Assembly (NCBI RefSeq): GCF_019929185.1
Contig: NZ_JAHZPC010000009.1
Span: 1-64,000 of the forward strand
Direction of reading: 5' to 3'
From: Streptococcus parasanguinis
Lineage (GTDB): Bacteria > Bacillota > Bacilli > Lactobacillales > Streptococcaceae
DNA: 64,000 bases
In this document: positions 1 through 7,728 of the stretch, in pieces
Layout: each line of letters starts with the position of its first letter
How positions within the stretch are numbered: position 1 is the first letter of the stretch
The notes under the pieces: model-generated
Seen by the model: the letters and a program-made list of their open reading frames with translations, nothing else
What the model was told of the DNA's origin: nothing
Database searches by the model: none
Translations under genes and position numbers: made by a program

Positions 1-78
1 CCGAACACAGCAGTTAAGCCCTAGAACGCCGGAAGTAGTTGGGGGTTGCCCCCTGTGAGATAAGGTAGTCGCTTAGCA
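1..78 (+). rRNA. rrf: 5S ribosomal RNA, 3' part
   Basis: The window opens inside a 5S rRNA gene. The run ending in the CGCTTAGC block is the conserved 3' portion of streptococcal 5S rRNA, and the 5' part lies outside the window. The exact 3' end is uncertain by a few bases. It is followed directly by a tRNA cluster, the usual order of a streptococcal rRNA operon. Confidence 0.9.
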
Positions 79-85
79 AGAGATT

Positions 86-107
86 GAGCCTAGTAGATAC
101 TAGGCTC
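86..107 (+). other. Perfect hairpin between 5S rRNA and the first tRNA
   Basis: Ten bases at 86-95 are the exact reverse complement of 98-107, with a two-base centre. The hairpin sits 8 bases after 5S and 5 bases before tRNA-Val. There is no T-run, so it is more likely an RNA-processing or pausing stem than a terminator. The role is inferred. Confidence 0.6.
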
Positions 108-111
108 ATTT

Positions 112-184
112 GGGAGTTTAGCTCAGCTGGGAGAGCATCTGCCTTACAAGCAGAGGGTCAGCGGTTCGATCCCGTTAACTCCCA
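112..184 (+). tRNA. tRNA-Val (TAC)
   Basis: 73-base cloverleaf with a GGGAGTT/AACTCCC acceptor stem and anticodon TAC. CCA is not encoded. Confidence 0.95.
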
Positions 185-186
185 TA

Positions 187-259
187 GGTCCCGTAGTGTA
201 GCGGTTATCACGTCGCCCTGTCACGGCGAAGATCGCGGGTTCGATTCCCGTCGGGACCG
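187..259 (+). tRNA. tRNA-Asp (GTC)
   Basis: 73-base cloverleaf with a GGTCCCG/CGGGACC acceptor stem, anticodon GTC and discriminator G. Only two bases separate it from tRNA-Val. Confidence 0.95.
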
Positions 260-283
260 TTAAGATAATGAAAATTATTTTAA

Positions 284-356
284 GACTCGTTAGCTCAGTT
301 GGTAGAGCAATTGACTTTTAATCAATGGGTCACTGGTTCGAGCCCAGTACGGGTCA
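284..356 (+). tRNA. tRNA-Lys (TTT)
   Basis: 73-base cloverleaf with anticodon TTT in a CTTTTAA loop. The acceptor stem GACTCGT/ACGGGTC contains one T-G pair. Confidence 0.95.
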
Positions 357-362
357 TATTTT

Positions 363-444
363 GCGGGTTTGGCGGAATTGGCAGACGCACCAGATTTAGG
401 ATCTGGCGCTTTACGGCGTGGGGGTTCAAGTCCCTTAACCCGCA
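363..444 (+). tRNA. tRNA-Leu (TAG)
   Basis: 82-base class II tRNA with a long variable arm, acceptor stem GCGGGTT/AACCCGC and anticodon TAG. Confidence 0.95.
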
Positions 445-461
445 TAGAAGAATAATAATGA

Positions 462-534
462 GCCGGCTTAGCTCAGTTGGTAGAGCATCTGATTTGTAAT
501 CAGAGGGTCGCGTGTTCAAGTCATGTAGCCGGCA
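462..534 (+). tRNA. tRNA-Thr (TGT)
   Basis: 73-base cloverleaf with acceptor stem GCCGGCT/AGCCGGC and anticodon TGT. Confidence 0.95.
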
Positions 535-557
535 TTTTTTTATATAAAGAAAGCAAT

Positions 558-629
558 GCGAACGTAGTTCAGTGGTAGAACACCACCTTGCCAAGGTGGG
601 GGTCGCGGGTTCGAATCCCGTCGTTCGCT
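558..629 (+). tRNA. tRNA-Gly (GCC)
   Basis: 72-base cloverleaf with acceptor stem GCGAACG/CGTTCGC, anticodon GCC and discriminator T, as usual for glycine. Confidence 0.95.
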
Positions 630-636
630 TGAGGAG

Positions 637-722
637 GCCGGGGTGGCGGAACTGGCAGACGCACAGGACTTAAAATCCTGCGATTGGTAACGATCGTACC
701 GGTTCGATTCCGGTCCTCGGCA
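637..722 (+). tRNA. tRNA-Leu (TAA)
   Basis: 86-base class II tRNA with a long variable arm, acceptor stem GCCGGGG/CCTCGGC and anticodon TAA. Confidence 0.95.
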
Positions 723-741
723 TAGACAAAGGTTGAAAGAA

Positions 742-815
742 GCACCCTTAGCTCAACTGGATAGAGTACCTGACTACGAATCAGGCGGTTAGAGGTTCGA
801 CTCCTCTAGGGTGCA
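742..815 (+). tRNA. tRNA-Arg (ACG), first copy
   Basis: 74-base cloverleaf with anticodon ACG (inosine-reading) and acceptor stem GCACCCT/AGGGTGC. It is identical in sequence to the next tRNA gene. Confidence 0.95.
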
Positions 816-851
816 TGGTCGCAAGGCTATGTAATAATTGAATAGGAACGA

Positions 852-925
852 GCACCCTTAGCTCAACTGGATAGAGTACCTGACTACGAATCAGGCGGTT
901 AGAGGTTCGACTCCTCTAGGGTGCA
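852..925 (+). tRNA. tRNA-Arg (ACG), second identical copy
   Basis: An exact copy of the tRNA-Arg at 742-815, separated from it by 36 bases. Comparable streptococcal clusters, as I recall them, usually carry one Arg(ACG) here, so this looks like a local tandem duplication. Confidence 0.95.
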
Positions 926-944
926 TAAAGCGGTAGCTTTAGAT

Positions 945-1018
945 CGGGAAGTAGCTCAGCTTGGTAGAGTACTTGGTTTGGGACCAAGGTGTCGCAGGTT
1001 CGAATCCTGTCTTCCCGA
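945..1018 (+). tRNA. tRNA-Pro (TGG)
   Basis: 74-base cloverleaf with acceptor stem CGGGAAG/CTTCCCG and anticodon TGG. Confidence 0.95.
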
Positions 1019-1024
1019 TATTAT

Positions 1025-1098
1025 GGCGGTGTAGCTCAGCTGGCTAGAGCGTCCGGTTCATACCCGGGAGGTCGGGGGTTCGATCCCCTTCGCCGCTA
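1025..1098 (+). tRNA. tRNA-Met (CAT), probable elongator
   Basis: 74-base cloverleaf with anticodon CAT. The acceptor stem begins GGCGGTG and closes with a G-T pair, which resembles the elongator tRNA-Met of Firmicutes. It lacks the initiator C1-A72 mismatch. Elongator identity is inferred by comparison with the two other CAT tRNAs here. Confidence 0.85.
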
Positions 1099-1114
1099 TA
1101 TTGTTGATCTTGTT

Positions 1115-1188
1115 GGACCTTTAGCTCAGCTGGTTAGAGCTCTCGGCTCATAACCGAGTGGTCGTAGGTTCAAGTCCTACAAGGTCCA
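1115..1188 (+). tRNA. tRNA with CAT anticodon, probable tRNA-Ile2 (lysidine-modified)
   Basis: 74-base cloverleaf with anticodon CAT and acceptor stem GGACCTT/AAGGTCC. The C4-G69 and C5-G68 pairs are features associated with TilS recognition of tRNA-Ile2, so it probably reads AUA after lysidine modification. Automatic tools often label it Met. Identity is inferred. Confidence 0.7.
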
Positions 1189-1198
1189 TTATTATCTT

Positions 1199-1288
1199 GG
1201 AGGATTACCCAAGTCCGGCTGAAGGGAACGGTCTTGAAAACCGTCAGGCGTGTAAAAGCGTGCGTGGGTTCGAATCCCACATCCTCCT
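1199..1288 (+). tRNA. tRNA-Ser (TGA)
   Basis: 90-base class II tRNA with a long variable arm, anticodon TGA and acceptor stem GGAGGAT/ATCCTCC. Confidence 0.95.
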
Positions 1289-1297
1289 TAATATTAA

Positions 1298-1371
<74 letters not shown>

Positions 1372-1374
1372 TTT

Positions 1375-1447
1375 GGCTCGGTAGCTCAGTTGGTAGAGCA
1401 ATGGATTGAAGCTCCATGTGTCGGCGGTTCGATTCCGTCTCGCGCCA
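1375..1447 (+). tRNA. tRNA-Phe (GAA)
   Basis: 73-base cloverleaf with anticodon GAA. The acceptor stem GGCTCGG/TCGCGCC has a T-C mismatch at the fourth pair and a terminal G-T, but the other arms are intact. Confidence 0.9.
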
Positions 1448-1463
1448 TTTCTTTTAATAATAA

Positions 1464-1534
1464 GCGGGTGTAGTTTAGTGGTAAAACTACAGCCTTCCAA
1501 GCTGTTGTCGCGAGTTCGATTCTCGTCACCCGCT
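1464..1534 (+). tRNA. tRNA-Gly (TCC)
   Basis: 71-base cloverleaf with acceptor stem GCGGGTG/CACCCGC, anticodon TCC and discriminator T. Confidence 0.95.
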
Positions 1535-1567
1535 TTGAACATAGATTCATTACCAAGTTTTTAACTT

Positions 1568-1641
<74 letters not shown>

Positions 1642-1645
1642 TTTT

Positions 1646-1733
1646 GGAGAATTACTCAAGAGGCTGAAGAGGACGGTTTGCTAAATCGTTAGGTCGGGTA
1701 ACTGGCGCGGGGGTTCGAATCCCCCATTCTCCG
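1646..1733 (+). tRNA. tRNA-Ser (GCT)
   Basis: 88-base class II tRNA with a long variable arm, acceptor stem GGAGAAT/ATTCTCC and anticodon GCT. It is the last tRNA of the cluster. Confidence 0.95.
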
Positions 1734-1745
1734 TATAATTTCGAA

Positions 1746-1776
1746 GTTTGAGATGTCATCTCAAACTATTTTTTAT
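1746..1776 (+). terminator. Terminator of the rRNA/tRNA operon
   Basis: A 10-bp perfect stem (1746-1755 with 1757-1766) is followed by a T-rich tract. It lies just after the last tRNA and contains the TTG codon at 1748 that would extend mreC, which argues against that longer start. Confidence 0.85.
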
Positions 1777-1795
1777 ATTTTTGAAGGTTTTGTCT

Positions 1796-2614
1796 ATGTT
1801 CTTGAATCGATTCTTTAAAATTTTTAGTTTTGTGTTTGTTTTAACTGTTTCAGGAATTTTATTTCTTTTTCCATCTGTTAGAACTTCGATTGTTTTAAAA
1901 TCTTCTGATCTATTAGCTATTGTTGATAAGACAGTATCGGTACCATTTGTTTTTGTGGAATCTAAGGCAAAGGATTTAAAGAATTTATCTGAATTAAATG
2001 ATGAAAACCGTTCGTTAAAATCACGTCTTTATCAAAAGGATATAGACCAGTCAAAACTTAACCGTTTGGAATCAGAAAATAGAGAATTAAAGGATTTGAT
2101 GTCAATCAAGAATTCTGTATCGGGTTCTAAACAAGTCGTTAGTGAGATTATTGACCGTAATTATGGTTCGTGGGATCAGGAATTTGTTATTGATAAAGGT
2201 AGTTCAGATGGAATTTCTGATTCTATGTTTGTTCTTTCGTCTGGTGGCGTCATTGGTGTGGTAGAAAGTATAGAGAAACATTCTAGTAAAGTAAAATTAT
2301 TAGTCGAAGATACTATTTCTTCACAACACCTGACGTTTAAAATTGAGAGTCAAGGTCAATCTATTTTTGCCTTATTAAATGGTTATGATGAGAAGACGGG
2401 TGAGTTTCGGTTGTTGCAAATTGGAGATCCAGTTGAAATTAAAAAAGGATCTCTGGTTTCAACAAGTGGTTTAGGAAAATATAAGAGTAGTGACTTACCT
2501 CTTGGTACAGTGACTTCTACTCAAAAGGCATCTGATCAGTTAGGGCAAGAAATTCGTGTGAAACCAAAGGCTAATTTAGATGTCAATCGTTATGTACTAT
2601 TGATCGGAGAGTAG
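1796..2614 (+). CDS. mreC: Rod shape-determining protein MreC
   Basis: This 272-residue protein is an elongasome scaffold that, with MreD, directs peripheral (sidewall) peptidoglycan synthesis. Streptococci keep MreC and MreD although they lack MreB. The N-terminus carries one membrane segment (about residues 10-30). A charged coiled-coil stretch follows (about 50-100, rich in K, E and N), then the extracellular beta-rich MreC region. The start was placed at the ATG preceded by GAAGG. An in-frame TTG at 1748 lies inside the tRNA terminator and is unlikely. mreD starts one base after the stop codon. The mreC-mreD-pcsB order is a known streptococcal arrangement and ties the locus to cell-wall growth. 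Confidence 0.93.
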   Translation: MFLNRFFKIFSFVFVLTVSGILFLFPSVRTSIVLKSSDLLAIVDKTVSVPFVFVESKAKDLKNLSELNDENRSLKSRLYQKDIDQSKLNRLESENRELKDLMSIKNSVSGSKQVVSEIIDRNYGSWDQEFVIDKGSSDGISDSMFVLSSGGVIGVVESIEKHSSKVKLLVEDTISSQHLTFKIESQGQSIFALLNGYDEKTGEFRLLQIGDPVEIKKGSLVSTSGLGKYKSSDLPLGTVTSTQKASDQLGQEIRVKPKANLDVNRYVLLIGE

Positions 2615-2615
2615 T

Positions 2616-3116
2616 GTGAAAGTCATACGTAAGTACCATTTTTTCCCTTTAATCTTATTCTTATCTTTATTTGTTGACGGGCAGATCTCTCTTCTTATTT
2701 CTCGTTTTTGTCCAAACTCCTTTGAACCTACTTCATTTTTATTTCTATATGGTTTTATGTTATTGAGTCTCTATTTCTCTGAGATAGCTAGTATTTGGTG
2801 GGGAGTCTTCTTTGGTTTTTGTTTTGATGTGTATTTTTTACACACTCTAGGAATTGCCTTCCTAGTATTTCCTTTACTTCAGGTGATTTTTTATCGGTGT
2901 AATCAGATTATTTTAGTCAATCGATTGACTCGTTTTTTTACATTTTTATTAACGATTCTATTATTTCAGATTTTAACAAACCTTCTTTTGGTTCTTTTTA
3001 TCGGTATAAAATTTAACTGGATTACACTAATTATTTACCAAATTTCCCCAAGTTTAATTTTGAATGTACTTCTATTATTAGTATTACAGCCTTTACTTGA
3101 AAAGATTTATTTATAA
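2616..3116 (+). CDS. mreD: Rod shape-determining protein MreD
   Basis: This very hydrophobic 166-residue protein has about five predicted membrane segments and almost no soluble portion, as expected for MreD, the integral membrane partner of MreC. It starts with GTG one base after the mreC stop, so the two genes are translationally linked. Family assignment rests mainly on hydrophobicity, length and position next to mreC, because MreD sequences are poorly conserved. Confidence 0.85.
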   Translation: MKVIRKYHFFPLILFLSLFVDGQISLLISRFCPNSFEPTSFLFLYGFMLLSLYFSEIASIWWGVFFGFCFDVYFLHTLGIAFLVFPLLQVIFYRCNQIILVNRLTRFFTFLLTILLFQILTNLLLVLFIGIKFNWITLIIYQISPSLILNVLLLLVLQPLLEKIYL

Positions 3117-3130
3117 ACTCGCAATAAAAA

Positions 3131-3174
3131 TGTAACAATAGCGTAATATAAAATTTCAAAAAATTTGTTATACT
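3131..3174 (+). promoter_or_regulatory. pcsB promoter with WalR/VicR-like box
   Basis: TGTAAC (3131-3136) and CGTAAT (3142-3147) are separated by five bases and fit the WalR/VicR direct repeat TGTWAH-N5-TGTWAH with one mismatch. A TATACT -10 hexamer lies at 3169-3174, and no good -35 is present at the expected distance, consistent with an activator-dependent promoter. pcsB is an established VicR target in streptococci; the site itself is inferred. Confidence 0.7.
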
Positions 3175-3209
3175 AGTTAGTGTCTTATTAGAAAGGGAAA
3201 ATTTATCTA

Positions 3210-4451
3210 ATGAAGAAAAAATTATTTGCCACAATCTTATTGAGTACAGTTGCTTTATCACAAGGTGCTGTCGTAGCTGGTGTATCAGCTGATTCAACAG
3301 ATGATAAGATTGCTGCTCAAGATAACAAAATCAATAGTATTAATCAACAACAACAAAGCGCACAAGCTCAGGTAGATCAAATTCAAGGTCAAGTATCTGA
3401 AATTAAAAAACAACAAGAAATTCTTCAAGCTGAAAATGATCGTTTGAATGAAGAATCTGAACGATTGTCAGCTGAGATCGATGAGTTGTCAAAAAATATT
3501 GTTGCTCGTCAAGAATCACTTGCAAATCAAGCACGTAGTGCTCAAACAACTGGGACTGCAACAAGCTATATTAATGCGATTGTTAGCTCTGGATCTTTGA
3601 CAGAAGCTATCTCACGTATTTCTGCTATGAATGAAATTGCAGATGCTAACAACAAAATGTTGCAAGAGCAAAAACGTGATAAAGAAGATATTGCACAAAA
3701 ACAAAAAGAAAACAACGATGCTATCAATACTGTCATTGCAAACAAACAGCAATTAGAAGATGATGCGCAAGCTTTGTCAACAAAAGAAGCTGAGTTGAAA
3801 GTAGCACAATTGAACTTGGCTGCTGAAAAATCAACTGCTGAAAACGAAAAGAATGCTTTGTTGCAACAGAAAGCTGAAGCTGAAAAAGCAGCAGCAGCAG
3901 CGGCAGCAGCTGAAGCAGCTTACCGTGCAAAACAAAAAGAGCAACAAGCAGCTGTAAAAGCTTCTGCTAATACAACTCTTCAAGCACAAGTTCAGGCAGC
4001 GGCTCAAACACCTGCTGCAACACCAGCGGCGGCACAAACTCAAGCAGCAGCTCAACCTGCTGTTCAAACTCAAGCAGCGGCTGCACCAGTAGCAACTACT
4101 TCTCGTCCAACTTATAGTACATCTGCATCATCTTATCCAGTTGGTGAATGTACATGGGGTGCGAAGACATTGGCTCCATGGGCCGGTGATTACTGGGGTA
4201 ATGGTGGACAATGGGCAGCAAGTGCAGCAGCAGCAGGATTCCGTACAGGATCTCAACCACAAGTTGGTGCCATTGCATGTTGGAATGATGGTGGATATGG
4301 ACACGTAGCAGTTGTTACAGCCGTTCAATCTACAACAAGCATCCAAGTTTCTGAGTCTAACTATAATGGTATCCGTAGTATTGGTAACTACCGTGGTTGG
4401 TTTAACCCAACAACAGCACAAGGTACTGTTACTTATATCTATCCAAACTAA
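3210..4451 (+). CDS. pcsB: Cell-wall hydrolase PcsB (coiled coil plus CHAP domain)
   Basis: This 413-residue secreted protein is required for daughter-cell separation in streptococci. In pneumococcus it is controlled by the membrane complex FtsEX. Residues 1-27 form a Sec signal peptide ending near VSA. Residues about 30-240 are a long Q-, E- and K-rich coiled coil, followed by an A-, Q- and P-rich linker (about 240-300). The CHAP domain spans about 305-413, with catalytic Cys314 (GECTWGAK) and His365 (GYGHVAVV). The gene is single, with its own promoter and a strong terminator. Its CHAP domain closely resembles that of the LytF-like protein at 21824-22843. Confidence 0.95.
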   Translation: MKKKLFATILLSTVALSQGAVVAGVSADSTDDKIAAQDNKINSINQQQQSAQAQVDQIQGQVSEIKKQQEILQAENDRLNEESERLSAEIDELSKNIVARQESLANQARSAQTTGTATSYINAIVSSGSLTEAISRISAMNEIADANNKMLQEQKRDKEDIAQKQKENNDAINTVIANKQQLEDDAQALSTKEAELKVAQLNLAAEKSTAENEKNALLQQKAEAEKAAAAAAAAEAAYRAKQKEQQAAVKASANTTLQAQVQAAAQTPAATPAAAQTQAAAQPAVQTQAAAAPVATTSRPTYSTSASSYPVGECTWGAKTLAPWAGDYWGNGGQWAASAAAAGFRTGSQPQVGAIACWNDGGYGHVAVVTAVQSTTSIQVSESNYNGIRSIGNYRGWFNPTTAQGTVTYIYPN

Positions 4452-4461
4452 GAATTATACT

Positions 4462-4491
4462 GAAGCAGAACATTTGTTCTGCTTCTTTTTT
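4462..4491 (+). terminator. pcsB terminator
   Basis: A 10-bp perfect stem (4462-4471 with 4476-4485) with a four-base loop, followed by a T-run. Confidence 0.9.
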
Positions 4492-4539
4492 GATAGAATT
4501 TAGGTAGTGATAGATTTTGTAATTTCCATAAATTAATAT

Positions 4540-4568
4540 TTGAATATTTGCTTAAAAAGCGATAAAAT
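4540..4568 (+). promoter_or_regulatory. prs promoter
   Basis: TTGAAT (4540-4545), a 17-base spacer and TAAAAT (4563-4568) upstream of prs. Confidence 0.65.
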
Positions 4569-4629
4569 GATTACAGGAGAAATTTGTGCTGACTGTACAA
4601 TATGGTTTTAGATTTTACTGGAGGAAATC

Positions 4630-5604
4630 ATGTCATTTTCTGATTTAATGCTCTTTGCTTTGTCGTCAAATCAAGAATTGGCTCAACGTGTGTCTCGAGA
4701 AATGGGACTACCGCTTGGAAAGTCAACGGTTCGTCAATTTTCTGATGGAGAAATTCAGGTTAATATTGAAGAATCAATCCGTGGGAAAGATGTTTATATT
4801 TTGCAATCCACTAGCTCACCGGTTAACGATAATCTAATGGAAATTTTGATTATGGTAGATGCGTTGAAACGGGCTAGTGCGCAATCCATTAATGTGGTGA
4901 TGCCATATTACGGCTATGCTCGTCAAGACCGGAAAGCTCGGGCTCGTGAACCAATTACTTCTAAGTTAGTAGCCAATATGCTTGAGGTTGCTGGAGTTGA
5001 TCGTCTGTTGACAATTGATTTGCACGCTGCTCAAATTCAAGGTTTCTTTGATATTCCCGTTGACCACTTGATGGGTGCGCCTCTGATCGCCGACTATTTT
5101 GAACGTCGCGGGATGATTGGAAAAGACTATGTTGTTGTCAGTCCAGACCATGGTGGGGTGACTCGTGCTCGGAAATTAGCTGAATTTTTGAAGACACCGA
5201 TTGCGATTATTGATAAACGTCGAAGTGTTGATAAGATGAATACGAGTGAAGTGATGAATATCATTGGGAGTGTTGAAGGCAAGACTTGTATTTTGATTGA
5301 TGATATGATTGATACAGCTGGTACAATCTGTCATGCCGCGGATGCCCTTGCAGAAGCAGGTGCTGTTGAAGTCTATGCGAGCTGCACTCACCCTGTTTTA
5401 TCAGGTCCAGCGATGGATAACATCCAAAAATCAGCCATTAAGAAGTTGGTCGTATTGGATACGATTTATCTATCGGAGGATCGTTTGATTGACAAAATTG
5501 AGCAAATTTCGATTGCGAAACTTCTAGCTGAGGCTATTGTTCGCATTCATGAAAATCGTCCTCTTTCCCCTCTATTTGAAATCGGAAATGCCAAAAAATG
5601 TTAA
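4630..5604 (+). CDS. prs: Ribose-phosphate pyrophosphokinase (PRPP synthetase)
   Basis: The enzyme makes PRPP from ribose 5-phosphate and ATP in the cytoplasm. PRPP feeds purine, pyrimidine, histidine and NAD synthesis, and is the substrate of PurF encoded later in this window. The 324 residues are the usual length. The ATP/ribose-phosphate region with the [12 protein letters not shown] segment and the PRPP-binding loop DDMIDTAGT (residues 224-232) are both clear. GGAGG lies just upstream of the ATG. The gene has its own promoter and a weak terminator-like hairpin after it. Streptococci often carry two prs paralogs; this one follows pcsB. Confidence 0.95.
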   Translation: MSFSDLMLFALSSNQELAQRVSREMGLPLGKSTVRQFSDGEIQVNIEESIRGKDVYILQSTSSPVNDNLMEILIMVDALKRASAQSINVVMPYYGYARQDRKARAREPITSKLVANMLEVAGVDRLLTIDLHAAQIQGFFDIPVDHLMGAPLIADYFERRGMIGKDYVVVSPDHGGVTRARKLAEFLKTPIAIIDKRRSVDKMNTSEVMNIIGSVEGKTCILIDDMIDTAGTICHAADALAEAGAVEVYASCTHPVLSGPAMDNIQKSAIKKLVVLDTIYLSEDRLIDKIEQISIAKLLAEAIVRIHENRPLSPLFEIGNAKKC

Positions 5605-5611
5605 TAATAAG

Positions 5612-5634
5612 GAGGCTGGAGACCAGCCTCTTTT
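5612..5634 (+). terminator. Short hairpin with T-tail after prs
   Basis: Stem GAGGCTGG/CCAGCCTC followed by TTTT. It is a modest rho-independent terminator between prs and the small ORF. Confidence 0.65.
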
Positions 5635-5652
5635 GTATAGGAGGAAATACAA

Positions 5653-5793
5653 ATGGAAATCAGAAAATGGTTGGAAAATCTAAAAAAAGAAAAGAAAAGG
5701 AAAAAACTAGTTCGAGCAGCTAAAGAACTAGAAGCAAAGGCTGATCCTAGTTTGCCCAAGAAACGATTGCCAAAAAATGGGGTGGTAAAATAG
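5653..5793 (+). CDS. Small basic protein of unknown function (46 residues)
   Basis: The ORF has a strong ribosome-binding site (AGGAGG seven bases before the ATG) and encodes 46 residues. The first half is very rich in lysine and arginine and is predicted helical. There is no signal peptide or membrane segment. The C-terminus ends LPKNGVVK, which resembles the last eight residues of the downstream amylase-binding protein (LPKTSAVK). I do not recognise a family. It may be a genuine small protein or a remnant. It sits alone between prs and the abpA promoter. Confidence 0.55.
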   Translation: MEIRKWLENLKKEKKRKKLVRAAKELEAKADPSLPKKRLPKNGVVK

Positions 5794-5931
5794 GATAGAA
5801 AAGATTTCTATTTTTTAAATACATTTTTATATATGAATAAAGTGTCTTTCCAAGATGGTTTTAAATCCGTAGTTCTATATCTCAAATGGATCAAAAGCTT
5901 AAACTTTTTTAAAAAAAAAATGGAAAAAGTC

Positions 5932-5960
5932 TTGACATAGGCAGAATATCCTAGTATACT
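5932..5960 (+). promoter_or_regulatory. Strong promoter of abpA
   Basis: TTGACA (5932-5937), a spacer of exactly 17 bases and TATACT (5955-5960) make this one of the strongest consensus sigma-70 promoters in the window. It fits an abundantly secreted protein. Confidence 0.85.
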
Positions 5961-6015
5961 AGTCATAGTTACGAAGTAACGAATAATTTTTGAAAAGAAA
6001 AAAGGAGATAAAACA

Positions 6016-6636
6016 ATGAAAAAAGTTTTATTATCATCAGTAGCAGCTCTTGCAGTATTTGCTGCAGCAGCACCAGTTCTTGCCGAAGGTGGAGTCAACG
6101 GTGGAGCTAACAATCCTAGAGGACCTCAAGATACTGACGTCGCTTCAAAATACTATGATCAATCTGAATTTGTAAGTGCTCGTACAGTTGAAGAATACCT
6201 TAACGGTCACATGGGAGAAATCCAAGCTGAAGCAGCTCAAGATCCAGCGGTAGTAGCAGCTAAAGCAGCTTTGGATGCAGTTGAAGGTGGAGACCACAAG
6301 TATACTGCAATTAAAGCAGCATACGATGAAGCATATAACAATGCATTCTTAAAAGTACGTAACGTATATGTACAAAAATTCCAAACTGTTCAAAACACAG
6401 CTAAGAAAGCTGAAGGCCGTTACTATATCTTGAATGAAACTCCAGAACAAGCTAACGCTCGTTACTTGAAAGAACATGGAATTAATCCAGAACAAGCTAA
6501 CGCAGACGCAGCTAAAGCAGATGCAGCTAAAGCTGACGCAGCTAAAGCAGAAGAAGCAGCTAAAAAAGCAGAAGCTGGTAAAGCTGGTTCAAAACAAGCT
6601 GGTAAAGCTCTTCCAAAAACAAGCGCAGTTAAATAA
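6016..6636 (+). CDS. abpA: Amylase-binding protein AbpA with non-canonical sorting signal
   Basis: This secreted protein of 206 residues has a Sec signal peptide (about residues 1-23, cleavage after VLA). A globular N-terminal half is followed by an alanine-, lysine- and glutamate-rich helical repeat (ADAAK units at about 161-185) and a C-terminus LPKTSAVK. AbpA binds salivary alpha-amylase on oral streptococci. Identification rests on the signal peptide, domain order, length and the adjacent class B sortase gene, a pair reported in Streptococcus parasanguinis and S. gordonii. The LPKTS motif lies at the extreme C-terminus, without the hydrophobic segment and positive tail of classical LPXTG proteins. 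In S. parasanguinis the neighbouring SrtB anchors AbpA through such a distinct signal. Confidence 0.88.
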   Translation: MKKVLLSSVAALAVFAAAAPVLAEGGVNGGANNPRGPQDTDVASKYYDQSEFVSARTVEEYLNGHMGEIQAEAAQDPAVVAAKAALDAVEGGDHKYTAIKAAYDEAYNNAFLKVRNVYVQKFQTVQNTAKKAEGRYYILNETPEQANARYLKEHGINPEQANADAAKADAAKADAAKAEEAAKKAEAGKAGSKQAGKALPKTSAVK

Positions 6637-6664
6637 TTTGGTGATTAATTAGCTCGTAAAATAT

Positions 6665-6696
6665 CACTGGACCTTCGGGTTCAGTGTTATTTTTTA
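6665..6696 (+). terminator. UUCG-capped hairpin terminator/attenuator between abpA and srtB
   Basis: A nine-base stem (6665-6673 with 6678-6686, one G-T pair) closed by a TTCG tetraloop is followed by a T-rich run. It ends abpA 39 bases before srtB. Partial read-through would give far more AbpA mRNA than sortase mRNA. Confidence 0.85.
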
Positions 6697-6725
6697 GAAA
6701 AAATTATCAAAAGGAGATCAACTAA

Positions 6726-7574
6726 ATGAAAAGAGCTGGGAAAAAAAGTTCAACTAAATTGGGTCTTGTGATTGCTGCTCTTGTTGCAGTTGTTGTTCTT
6801 GTTGCTGGATTTATTTTCTTTAATCCATTTGGAGGAACTAAGTCATCTAGCACGGCTAAAAAAACAACTGGAACAAGTTCAACCAAGCAAGAAACTAAAT
6901 ATGAACCAAGTCAAGAAGAAAAAGATTACTTGAAAAATCGTTTTGCTCAGTTAGCAGCTGTTAACCCTGAGACAATTGCTTATGTCTATGCACCGGGTAC
7001 TGAGTTGGATGAACCTGTTGTACAAACCACTGATAATGAAACTTATTTGAATAAGACGTTTGATGGTGGAAATGAACCATACATGGGGACAGTCTTCATG
7101 GATATGGACAACAAGAAAGACTTCAGTGATCGTTTGACTTGGCTGTTTGGTCATGCTCGTGGTAGTAAGGTCGGCGATCACCGTATGTTTAACGATGTCA
7201 ACTACTATGACAAACAAGAGTATTTGGACCAACATCCGTATGTTGTGATTGAGACACCAGAGCGGAAATACTACTATGAAGTAATGGGCTTGGTTATTGT
7301 CCCTGAGGATACTGCTTTCTACCGTACAAGCTTTAAAGATGATAAAGATTTCACCACTCAGTTGAAGAATATCTATGAGTCAGCTCGTACGAAGAATCCT
7401 AATATCAAGATCAAAGCATCTGATAAGTATTTAGTATTGTCAACTTGTCGTGAAGAGGATGAAACGATTCGTTCTAACCTCTACCTTCGTCGAATTCCTG
7501 ATTCAGAAATGAAGGATTTTGTAGCAAAACATGCGGATCAATTGAAATATGTGGCAACACGTGGTCAACAATAA
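6726..7574 (+). CDS. srtB: Class B-type sortase SrtB, partner of AbpA
   Basis: This 282-residue transpeptidase joins surface proteins to the cell wall. It has an N-terminal membrane anchor (about residues 12-33), a Ser/Thr/Lys-rich linker and a sortase domain (about 75-258). Catalytic residues are His143 (LFGHARGS) and Cys241 (VLSTCREE), with Arg249 the best candidate for the active-site arginine. Residues around the Cys fit class B more than class A. The only obvious substrate in the window is AbpA directly upstream. No independent promoter is visible, so expression probably depends on read-through of the hairpin at 6665-6696. It ends in its own terminator. Confidence 0.9.
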   Translation: MKRAGKKSSTKLGLVIAALVAVVVLVAGFIFFNPFGGTKSSSTAKKTTGTSSTKQETKYEPSQEEKDYLKNRFAQLAAVNPETIAYVYAPGTELDEPVVQTTDNETYLNKTFDGGNEPYMGTVFMDMDNKKDFSDRLTWLFGHARGSKVGDHRMFNDVNYYDKQEYLDQHPYVVIETPERKYYYEVMGLVIVPEDTAFYRTSFKDDKDFTTQLKNIYESARTKNPNIKIKASDKYLVLSTCREEDETIRSNLYLRRIPDSEMKDFVAKHADQLKYVATRGQQ

Positions 7575-7581
7575 TGGCTTG

Positions 7582-7611
7582 AAAGACTTAGCATTGCTAA
7601 GTCTTTTTTTC
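7582..7611 (+). terminator. srtB terminator
   Basis: An 11-bp perfect stem (7582-7592 with 7596-7606) with a three-base loop, merging into a T-run. Confidence 0.9.
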
Positions 7612-7673
7612 ATGGAAGGATTTTTGAAATGTCCTTTGGTGGTAAGCAAAAGGTGGGGATCTGGCTTGTTCTT

Positions 7674-7702
7674 TTGCGATGGGGTCCTATTTATAGTATA
7701 AT
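7674..7702 (+). promoter_or_regulatory. Promoter of the araT-recO-plsX-acpP operon
   Basis: TTGCGA (7674-7679), a 17-base spacer and a perfect TATAAT (7697-7702), placed 27 bases before the chosen araT start. Confidence 0.75.
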
Positions 7703-7728
7703 GAATATAAGTGTTTTGGAGGTGTTCT

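Noticed and set aside
1748..1795. Longer mreC start at a TTG
   Set aside because: It lies inside the tRNA terminator stem; the ATG at 1796 has GAAGG and the expected N-terminus.
5808..6113. 101-codon frame on the - strand over the abpA promoter and start
   Set aside because: It covers a consensus promoter and the abpA signal peptide on the opposite strand, with no sign of coding.
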